From assembly GCA_963848825.1 (NCBI GenBank), contig CAWKFA010000008.1, positions 759,303 through 823,302 of the forward strand: a DNA stretch of 64,000 nucleotides, read 5' to 3'. This document shows positions 1-7,900 of this stretch, piece by piece (the first letter of the stretch is position 1; each line of letters opens with the position of its first letter). A program made the translations under genes and the position numbers. This stretch comes from CAVVSQ01 sp963848825. Lineage in GTDB: Bacteria > Planctomycetota > Planctomycetia > Gemmatales > Gemmataceae. The notes below the pieces were generated by a model. The model made no database searches. It saw only the letters and a program-made list of their open reading frames with translations, and was not told the DNA's origin.

Positions 1-230
1 CGGGCAGAAACGCGAGCGCGAAAGGCTCGAAGAAGGCGTCCGCTACCGTTACTGCTGTCAAAAAGAAAGTCGTCAAGGCGGCGACAGCAGCGAAAAAAGT
101 CGTAAAAGCAGCGGTGAAGAAAACGGCAGGCAAGCCGGCTGCACGCAAGTCGGTTGCAGGCAAGTCGGCGGGCGGCAAAAAAGGCGCCGTGAAAGCGGGG
201 GCCAAGAAAACAGCGAAAAAGCAGAAGTGA
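1..230 (+). CDS. C-terminal part of a Lys/Ala-rich, histone H1-like protein
   Basis: The frame is open from the window edge to a TGA at 228-230 and gives about 75 residues made almost entirely of Lys, Ala, Val, Gly, Thr and Ser, with repeated AAKK/VKAA-type patterns. This composition is typical of histone H1-like nucleoid proteins and of the basic DNA-binding tails found on some bacterial HU-like or topoisomerase proteins. Only the tail is visible, so the parent protein cannot be named. It would be expected to bind DNA non-specifically through charge. The start lies outside the window. The call as coding is secure; the histone-like label is inference from composition. Confidence 0.7.
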   Translation, partial: GRNASAKGSKKASATVTAVKKKVVKAATAAKKVVKAAVKKTAGKPAARKSVAGKSAGGKKGAVKAGAKKTAKKQK

Positions 231-258
231 ACCGACTCACCCTATAGTTTGGACGCTC

Positions 259-768
259 GTGAAAGCCAAGGTCCCCGCTGTCAACACGCTGCGATTTACG
301 GAGTTGCCGGATGGCGTGGTCATCCAGTGTCGGCCCGTGAGTCCTGTCAGCGGGGCGCTCACGGGATTACTGCTGCTGGCGGGTATTGTGGGCATGGCGT
401 GGCAGGCTTTCGCGACCGACGAGGGTGGTAGTTGGCTGGGATTCTGCGGCGGTACGTTTTTTCTGGTGCTTGTTTTCGGGATCATACCATTCGCCTGTCT
501 CCACAGCCAGCGGCTCAAGTTATCCGATGAGGGGCTCGAAAGCCGGCTTACTTTTCTCGGCGTGCCCGTCTGGCGCAGTTTCGTGGCCATGCGGGACATT
601 CAGTCGCTGGATAGTGTCTGGGGTGGCTCGGAGGATGGCGGTGGCATGCGCTTGCTCATTCGCACGCCTGGCCGCGAGATCCAGTGGGGCGTCCGCGCCG
701 AGGATGACGAAGTTATCTCCCTGGCGCGCCGACTCAACGGCTCGTTGAAACGCTTTCGCGCTTCCTGA
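259..768 (+). CDS. Small membrane protein of unknown function
   Basis: This 169-residue protein begins at a GTG 28 bases after the preceding stop. After about 30 polar residues there are two hydrophobic stretches (about residues 32-50 and 60-82), followed by a soluble C-terminal half of about 85 residues containing a short tryptophan-rich patch (PVWRSF) and a Gly/Asp loop. This two-helix plus small β-rich domain layout resembles bacterial PH-like membrane proteins, but I do not recognise a specific family. It lies head-to-tail with the Lys-rich gene and converges on the acyltransferase gene, with only three bases between the two stops. Confidence 0.65.
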   Translation: MKAKVPAVNTLRFTELPDGVVIQCRPVSPVSGALTGLLLLAGIVGMAWQAFATDEGGSWLGFCGGTFFLVLVFGIIPFACLHSQRLKLSDEGLESRLTFLGVPVWRSFVAMRDIQSLDSVWGGSEDGGGMRLLIRTPGREIQWGVRAEDDEVISLARRLNGSLKRFRAS

Positions 769-771
769 CGC

Positions 772-1920
772 TCAGGCCGCCAGTCGTTGGGCTGGCGCCT
801 GGGCCGCTGACCTGCGCTGCTTGAGTCGTTTGGCGAATTCGACGCTAGGCTTTTCGACCAAGCGGTAGAGCACCTCGGCCGCCAGCAGGCTGGCTGCCAG
901 CGCGAGAGCGATGAATACCAATGTGGTGGCGAACGATGGCGCCCGCTCGGTAAGCCGCCACATGATGTTCATGACGCGCGAGCCCACAATAGTGTGGACG
1001 AGATAGAGGCTATAGGACAGGCGGCCGACATATTGCAAGGGGCGCGCAGCCAGCCAGTCGTGCAGGTGCCCGGCACTGGCAGTGCCGACGATGGCCAGGG
1101 CGGTAGCCAGGCCCACGGCTGCCCGATAATCCCACCTCAGCAAAAGACAAGCTGCTATCGAGCCGGCATAAGCCGCCAGCCAAACTTTTGGGATGCGCCC
1201 CAGGTACGTCCAGGCAACCAGTACGCCTAGCTGGAAGAGATACCAGTGTTCGACAAACAACCCTGGCAGTGGTTCGGGCAGGACCTGGAAGCGAATGAGC
1301 AGCGACCAGGCCGAGAGCGCTACCAGTGCCGCCCCCATGGCCAGCTGGCCGGCGGGTAGGCGCTGCGCCAGCCACCAGATGGCGATGAAGGTCAAATAAA
1401 ACTGGATTTCGATGCAAAGGGTCCAGGCCACCGGCACGATGGGGTGAATATCGAGAAAGTCCTGCAAATAGACCATGTTGACGAGGCAATCCGTCCAGGC
1501 CGTCGGCAAATAAGCGGAGCTGTCGCGCAGCAGCACCCGCGACAAGGCGGCGCAGAGAAGAGCCAGCACGATGGTGGCGAAATAGGGGGGATCAAGACGG
1601 AGCGATCGCCGGGCGATGAAGACGCCGGCATTTTTGGCCGTTGGCTCCAGGTGGCGCAAACTATAAGCAATGACAAACCCGCTGATGACAAAGAAAATGT
1701 CGACGCCGCAGTTGCCGTGATGGGCGAGGAACTCGAAGGCACCGCGCAGCGTGGCACCGGTGCTCGCCGGCGCTGCCGGATAATGCACCGTGAAATGGTA
1801 AAGCGTGACCGCCAACGCGGCGATGCCGCGCAGGGCGTCGATGAAAAGTAAACGCGGCGCGGTGGTGGCTGGAACCATGGCCGATGGCAGCGGCTGGCGA
1901 TTGGTCATGGCGCCTTGCAT
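772..1920 (-). CDS. Acyltransferase 3 family membrane protein (OafA/YrhL type)
   Basis: This 382-residue integral membrane protein transfers acyl groups, usually acetyl, to exported carbohydrates such as O-antigen, exopolysaccharide or peptidoglycan. Near the N-terminus it shows the family signature: a first helix starting FIDALRGIAAL, then the TLYHF histidine motif and the GVDIFFVISGF motif, followed by IARRSLRLDPPYF. About ten hydrophobic segments follow and there is a charged C-terminal tail, matching the usual 350-400 residue length. Two start codons lie close together (1920 and 1908). The substrate cannot be told from the sequence. The neighbouring genes give no sugar pathway context. 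Confidence 0.9.
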   Translation of the reverse strand: MQGAMTNRQPLPSAMVPATTAPRLLFIDALRGIAALAVTLYHFTVHYPAAPASTGATLRGAFEFLAHHGNCGVDIFFVISGFVIAYSLRHLEPTAKNAGVFIARRSLRLDPPYFATIVLALLCAALSRVLLRDSSAYLPTAWTDCLVNMVYLQDFLDIHPIVPVAWTLCIEIQFYLTFIAIWWLAQRLPAGQLAMGAALVALSAWSLLIRFQVLPEPLPGLFVEHWYLFQLGVLVAWTYLGRIPKVWLAAYAGSIAACLLLRWDYRAAVGLATALAIVGTASAGHLHDWLAARPLQYVGRLSYSLYLVHTIVGSRVMNIMWRLTERAPSFATTLVFIALALAASLLAAEVLYRLVEKPSVEFAKRLKQRRSAAQAPAQRLAA

Positions 1921-2111
1921 GAAATTGCCGTTGTTTATTGGTGCAATCCTTGGCCCCGCCAGCAGCGGTCCAGAGGCCCTTGTTTACCGACACCGGTCGG
2001 CGCGGTAGGAACTACCATAGACCCTGGCAGCGCGGCAAGGGCAATCCGTATCATAACTTCGCAAGTTCGCATCGATCCCTGATCGCCCGCGGCACCCACA
2101 GGAGATGAACC

Positions 2112-3470
2112 ATGAATCGGCGTGACTTTCTGGAAACGAGCGCGGCGGGACTGACTCTCGCCGCGTCGGCGCAAGCAGGGGCACAGCAGGCGGCGCAGCC
2201 GGCCGCGGAGGGGGCGGAGCGGCCCAAACGCGTGGGCCTCATCGGTTGCGGCTGGTATGGCAAGGCGGATCTGTTGCGGCTCATCCAGGTGTCGCCCGTC
2301 GAGGTGGTCTCCCTCTGCGACGTGGATAGCCGTATGCTCGATGAAGCCGCGGCGCTGGTCGCCACCCGGCAGCGCAACCAACAACGGCCGCGCACGTATG
2401 CGGACTATCGCGAGATGCTGCGGCAACGGAACCTCGATATCGTCCTCATCGCCACGCCGGACCACTGGCACGCGCTGACGATGATCGCGGCGGTGGAAGC
2501 CGGGGCCGATGTTTACGTGCAAAAGCCGATCAGCGTCGATATTGTCGAGGGGCAGGCGATGCTCGCGGCGGCGCGGCGGCACAACCGCGTCGTCCAGGTC
2601 GGCACGCAGCGGCGCAGCACGCCGCATATCATCGAGGCCAAGGAGCGGTTTATCGATACCCGCCTCCTCGGCAACGTGGCACATGTCGAGATTTATTGCT
2701 ATTACCAGATGCGGACCCGCGACAATCCCGCGGACTCCATGCCGCCGGCCAACCTCGATTACGAAATGTGGACCGGCCCGGCGCCGATGCGGCCCTACAA
2801 CCGCCTCGTGCATCCGCGCAGCTGGCGAGCGTTCATGGAGTACGGCAACGGCATCGTCGGCGATATGTGCATTCACATGCTGGACATGGTCCGCTGGATG
2901 CTCGGCATGGGTTGGCCCCGCTCGGTGAGCTCATCGGGAGGCATCCTGGTCGACCGCAACAGCAAGGCCAATATCACCGACACGCAGGGCGCCACCTTTG
3001 ACTATGGCGACCGGCAAATCGTCTGGCAACATCGAACCTGGGGACAGCCGCCTGATGCCGCCTATCCCTGGGGAGCAACGCTTTACGGCGATCGCGGCAC
3101 CTTGAAGGTGAGCGTGCAGAGCTATGACTTTATCCCCGCCGGCCGCGGCGAACGTGTCCACAAGGACGTGGTGATGGAACTCGATCAGTATCCCGAGGAC
3201 CGCACCGAACGCGATCTGGAGCGGCACGTGGCACCCGCCATCCGCGGCCACATGCGCAACTTGCTGGAAGCTATCCGCACGCGCGGCCGGCCCGTGGCCG
3301 ACATCGAGCAAGGCCATATCTCCACGGCAACGTGCATCCTGGCCAACCTGGCGCAAAAGCTCAATCGCACCCTGACCTGGGACGCCGAACACCAGCGCGT
3401 CGTCGGCGACGACGAAGCCAACCGGCTCCTGCGCCGACCCTACAGGGCGCCGTGGGTTCATCCGGAATAA
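2112..3470 (+). CDS. Tat-exported Gfo/Idh/MocA family oxidoreductase
   Basis: This 452-residue protein opens with a twin-arginine signal (NRRDFLETSAAGLTLAASA), so it is probably exported folded with its cofactor. A Rossmann NAD(P)-binding motif follows (VGLIGCGWYGKADL, about residue 40), then the family motif where EKP is usual, here VQKPIS. The C-terminal α/β domain includes GDMCIHMLDMVRWMLG. Members oxidise or reduce sugars, inositols and similar polyols; planctomycetes carry many exported paralogues thought to act on polysaccharide breakdown products. The substrate is not predictable. A GATGA-ATG spacing with AGGAGATG just upstream of 2112 gives a good ribosome-binding site. Confidence 0.9.
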   Translation: MNRRDFLETSAAGLTLAASAQAGAQQAAQPAAEGAERPKRVGLIGCGWYGKADLLRLIQVSPVEVVSLCDVDSRMLDEAAALVATRQRNQQRPRTYADYREMLRQRNLDIVLIATPDHWHALTMIAAVEAGADVYVQKPISVDIVEGQAMLAAARRHNRVVQVGTQRRSTPHIIEAKERFIDTRLLGNVAHVEIYCYYQMRTRDNPADSMPPANLDYEMWTGPAPMRPYNRLVHPRSWRAFMEYGNGIVGDMCIHMLDMVRWMLGMGWPRSVSSSGGILVDRNSKANITDTQGATFDYGDRQIVWQHRTWGQPPDAAYPWGATLYGDRGTLKVSVQSYDFIPAGRGERVHKDVVMELDQYPEDRTERDLERHVAPAIRGHMRNLLEAIRTRGRPVADIEQGHISTATCILANLAQKLNRTLTWDAEHQRVVGDDEANRLLRRPYRAPWVHPE

Positions 3471-3476
3471 GGGGTG

Positions 3477-3510
3477 AGGGGCGAGAAGATTTTGCTTACT
3501 TCTCGCCCCT
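3477..3510 (+). terminator. Hairpin after the oxidoreductase gene
   Basis: A perfect 12-base inverted repeat (AGGGGCGAGAAG, 3477-3488, and its complement at 3499-3510) with a 10-base loop sits just after the stop at 3470. It lies between two convergent genes. There is no clear T-run on either side, so it may be a bidirectional terminator or a repeat element. A related hairpin with the same AGGGGCGAG core occurs at 55538-55584. Confidence 0.5.
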
Positions 3511-3523
3511 GGCCACTCGCCAG

Positions 3524-4178
3524 CTAGTTCGTCTTCTGGGTTTGGGTTGAGGAGATTTGATTGCGCCACAAGCTGGCGGGGGCTTTTTCGTTGATTATGG
3601 AGATGGGGGCGGGCTGGGCGTAGATGGCGCCGCCCTTGGCCGGTTTGTAGCACGCCCTTAATTCCACGCGGGTGACTTCCGGCCGCACGGATGGCCAGGG
3701 CAGAAAGATCGTATAGCCCCAGCCGAGCTTGTTGTCCTGACGGAGCAGCTTGGCCAGGTCCGTTTGACTCAATTCCCAGCTTTCCAGCCGTTCCGGCGGC
3801 GTGCCGGACTGCACGTGACTGATGTCATACATATCGACGGACAGGCCGCCGTCACCCTTTTGCGCGCGAAATTCCGAGTTCATAAGGTAAAGCCGGCCGG
3901 CCAAACCGGGCAAAGGTCTTCCTGCGTTGACGACGTCCTGCGCCTCATGAATGCGCAGCGTCCCAGAAGGTGACGACTTGCGCTGGAATGGGCGCGTCCT
4001 GGTGGCCGCCAAGCCAGGGCTGGTCGGTCACGCAACCCGATGCCATCAGCACCAGCCCAAGCATCAGGAGTTGGCCCAGGCGCCTGGCACGCAGTCCACT
4101 GTGTACAGACGAGCTGGGTACCGACGAGTTGTTTTCTTGGGCTGCGCCAGTCACGAGAAGGCTGTTTTGAATTGTCAT
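3524..4178 (-). CDS. Exported lipoprotein, frame broken once
   Basis: The N-terminal part, read from an ATG at 4178, has an unusually long polar lead of about 40 residues, then a hydrophobic segment ending in the lipobox LMASGC. The reading continues through PAQVVTFW and then stops. The continuation is in another frame, from about TLRIHEAQDVV through PLPGLAGRLYLM to the stop at 3524. The break is near 3963 in a GGG run. Joined, it is a lipoprotein of about 215 residues with a β-rich body. I believe similar lipoproteins with a QVV..W and PGLAGRLYL pattern are common in planctomycetes, but the function is unknown. The disruption is probably a sequencing indel. Confidence 0.65.
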
Positions 4179-4230
4179 CGGCTTGATCCCTTCCATGGGT
4201 AAAGTCCGCAACTGCCTAAGTGCGGTCGGA

Positions 4231-4309
4231 AAAAAAGGGGTCAGACCCCCTCAATACCCGGCAAAAGCGTTGGAAATCTGTTCGCTTCAAGGGGTCTGAC
4301 CCCTTTTTT
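4231..4309. repeat. Inverted pair of GGGGTCAGACCCC elements
   Basis: AAAAAAGGGGTCAGACCCC (4231-4249) and its exact complement GGGGTCTGACCCCTTTTTT (4291-4309) face each other across 41 bases. Each half carries its own near-palindrome (GGGGTC-A-GACCCC). The element fills the gap between the upstream end of the lipoprotein gene and the 3' end of the secretin gene. It could fold as a long stem with flanking A/T runs and stop transcription on both strands. Elements of this form are often seen scattered in environmental bacterial genomes near REP-type transposases; that link is from general knowledge and is not shown here. Confidence 0.6.
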
Positions 4310-4402
4310 CCCGAACGCTCTAAGAGATTCTCGGGACCTGAGCAAGGAGCGAACAGGCGTCACGCCCGAGAGCGTGACGCCCATTGCGCCCATCACCAGG
4401 TA

Positions 4403-4986
4403 TCAAGGCGATTGGTAATTCATGCCGGTCTGCTGAATCACCGGGCCGGTGCCGCGGGGCTCGACCCGCTGCATGTTCGGCTGCGTACTGGCCGGTTGCA
4501 TATACTGGACAGGCTGGACAGGCTGGCTGCCGGTATAGGGGCTGGTTGTCACGACCGATTGATTGGCCGGGATGCCCACGAACTGGCCATTCTGGTTGGT
4601 TACATACTGGACATTCGGGGCCGCCACGTACTGGCCAGTCGGGGCCGCCGACTGCATGGGTTGCGGCATGAGGCCCGGAGCCGGAGAGTAGTTCGCCGTG
4701 GTCGGCTGCACGTAGATCGTCTGCTGCGGCGCCGAGCTCTGGGCCGGCAGGATCGTCGGTATCGGCTGAGGAACGACCGGCAACGTTTGCGGTGCCCGGC
4801 TTTCCTCGACCCGCGTACCCGTTGTCCTGGGCATGATCGGCGTCACGCAATCCCCGCCCTGACAGGGGCCAAAAGCTCCGCCCGTCATGGCATCCAGGGC
4901 ATTGGGCCCCTGGAACCTGAGCACGTCGTTGACGGCCCAGTGCATCTTGCCGGCTTCCTCGGCGAGGAGACGATCGGCGTCGGCCC
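4403..4986 (-). CDS. gspD: Secretin, Pro/Gln/Thr-rich C-terminal tail
   Basis: After the break near 4986 the reading continues as RADADRLLAEEAGKMHWAV and then about 165 residues rich in Pro, Gln, Thr, Ser and Val with repeated GQ.V, NQ and QPVQPVQ patterns, ending at 4403. The segment DRLLAEEAGKMHWAVNDV resembles the S-domain region at the end of GspD that binds a pilotin lipoprotein, but this match is only by position and helix character. The repetitive remainder looks disordered. It could be surface exposed or bind peptidoglycan. Confidence 0.6.
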
Positions 4987-7900
4987 GGCAGCGCCACGAT
5001 ATGCGGCGTCATGATGAAGATGAGCTCTTTCTGGTTTTTGTTATGGGTGCGATAGCGGAACAGGGCGCCGACGCCAGGCAAGTCGCCCAGGATCGGAATC
5101 TTGTTCTCGTTCTTGTTATCGCTCTTGGAGAGGAGACCGCCCAGGGCGATGGTTTGGCCATCGTAGGCCGTGACCGTGGTTTCCACGTGCTGGACATCGA
5201 GAACGGTGCCGAGGGCGCCATTGCCGAGGTTTAGCGGCGTGGGATCGACCGCGGAGACTTCCGGAATGATACGCATCAGGATTTGCCCGTCGGGCATGAT
5301 CTTGGGCGTAACTTGCATGACGACGCCGACTGCCTGGCGGACGATGTTTTGCGTGACGCCGGCACCGACGACCACCGTCGAGCTGGCGATCAGCGGAATG
5401 TTCTGGCCGGTGTTGATCAGGGCGGTCTGGTTATCGAGCGTCATGATCTGCGGCCGGCTGAGGATCGTCAGACGATTCTGGACGGCGAGGGCCCGCACCA
5501 GGACGTTAAAGCTATCGCTGGCGGCGGAGAAGACAAAGCCGCCGACGCCATTGAGGGGCGATACCAGGCCGACGCCAAGGTTATTAATGCCCTGGTAGCC
5601 GACCGTGCCCGGGGAAACCACGGAGGTGTTGCCGGGCGGTATCGCGGTTTGATTGAAGGAGAAGCCAGGATTGGCAGTCGACACGAGGGCCTGGTTAAGC
5701 GTCGATGACGTGAAACCGGTGCCGCCGGACGAGGTCAAGCCGCGCTGGAAGATTACCGGCGTTTGCAGGCCGATCTGCACGCCGAACTCATCGGAGTTGG
5801 TGACGTCGACTTCCGCGATCAGGACCTGGATCATGACCTGGGGCGGCATGACGTCGAGCTCGAAGATGAGCTTCATCACCGTGTCGAAGAACTGCGGCGA
5901 AGCACTGATGAGCAGCGTATTGCTGATCGGCTCCGGCGTGATCACCACGTCGCGCTGCAGCTCCTGGAAACCCGTGAGCTGATTGCTATTGGTGTAAATC
6001 TTGAGCTGCGCGGGCAGGAACACGTTGAGAGCCGCGGCCACGTCGGCCGCAAGGGCGTTCCGTAGCTTGTAGGCCTCGGTGCGCCGTTCCCGTGCATCGG
6101 TCGAGTCGAGTTTGTCGAGGATGGCCTGGATAACGTCCAGGTCATTGCGGCTGCCCGCGACGATGATGCTGTTGGTGCGTTCATCGACGGTCAGGCGTAG
6201 ATCGATAATCGGAGCACCTTCGATCGAGATACCGTTGACGGTCAACTGCAGGGGCTTGGCCGTCGTGGCTCCGAGGGTGCCGGTGCCGAGTGCACCGCCG
6301 CCGCCTCCGCCTCCGCCAGTGCCGGTCGCCGTGGTGGTGCCGGTGCTGGTCAGGCCGCCCTGGTTGAGGAAGAGCTTTTGCAAGGTTGTCGCCGCCTGCA
6401 CGGCATCGACCTTTCTCAGCGTGAACACCGTGACTTCTGCCCGGGCGAAGGGGGGCACATCCATTTCCCTGATGAGGGCGAGGATGAGCTCCATCGTTTT
6501 GGGCGGGGCATCGATGATGATCGAGTTCGTGCGCGGATCGGACGTGATCCGGATGTCCTCGAAGATGCCCGACTCGAAGACCTGGCCATTGGACTTCTGG
6601 CTGGACATAAACCGCAGTGCCTTGGCCTTGGTCTGCGTGGGCAGGGTGTTGTTGACGCTGGTAGCGCCAAGGGCACCCAGGCCGCCGCCGGCACCTAATG
6701 CGCCGCAGCGCCGCCAGCACCCAAGGCACCAGCGGCTGTCGTTGGGGCCGTGAGGCCAGAGGACAGACGGATGTTTTCCGTGACCGCGTGATTGAGGATA
6801 ATGGCCAGGTCATCGGCCAGCGCGCTTCTTCAGAGGCACGATGCGCAGGTCATTGAGCGCCTTGTTGTCGTTGGCGTCGATGTGCTCAATGAGACTGCGA
6901 ATCTCGAGCATGTCGCCGGGGGCCGCCTGCACAAAGATTGTGTTGGTGCCATCATCGGGGACAATGCGAATTTGGTGCTGGCCGGCGTCATTGGGGTAAC
7001 GGCTTTGGTAAAAACCCGTGATCAGGGTGGCGACGCGGCCGGCCGCCGCGTGCCGCAACTGGAATGCGACTGCCTTGGAATCGCTTCCGGATTCGCGATC
7101 GATCATATCGATCTTCTCGCGGATGTCCTTCATGCGCAACTTGGGGGCCGCCAGAAGAAGAGCATTTTGCCGCACGATTGGGATGATCACCAGTGAGGCC
7201 GCGACGCCGCCGCCCTGGGGCGTGCCGATAGCACCGCCCGCCGCACCGGCAAGGCCACCGGCTCCACCGACACCGCCAACGCCACCAACCTGTCCACCGG
7301 GACGTGCCGTGGAAGAGGTAATCTGATTGTTGGAGAACGGTCCGACGACGACACGTGCGTAGAGCTGGTTGAGCGTGTTGGCCACGCTCGTGGCATCCGC
7401 GATCTTGAGCGGAATCATGGCCACTTCGACTTCGCTCTTGGCGGCTTCCGCCACGATGTACTTGATGATGGCCTCGGTCGCCGCCATGTCGGCCGGATTA
7501 TTGGTGCGGATGACCACCACGCCGAGTTGTTCAAGAGCTTCCGCGGTCACGGGCAAGCGTGGGGCTTGCAATTCCGGGCCGCCGGCTGTCGGAACCGCCT
7601 GGCCGAAGGCCGCGGCAGTAACCGGCAGGCGCGGGGCCTGCCAGTTGGAGGCGAGTTGCAGGTAATCGTTATGGCCTGCTTGCTGAACATGTTGGAAGGT
7701 GCCGGCGCCGACCTGGGCATCGACCGGGATCACGAAGGTTTCTACGCCACGGACCAGTTGGGCACCAGACGTTTCCAGGCGAGGATCGAAGAGGATCGGC
7801 TGAGGGTCATCCGTGACCCGGTAGTCGAAAAAATCCGGCCCTCGGCTCTGCATCCCAGGCCGGCCACCGCCGCCTCCACCTGGGCCGCGCCCACCACCTC

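Noticed and set aside
237..599. Minus-strand 120-codon open frame opposite the small membrane protein
   Set aside because: Composition is Ser/Pro/Arg-rich noise typical of antisense GC-rich sequence, with no ribosome-binding site; the plus-strand frame has membrane helices.
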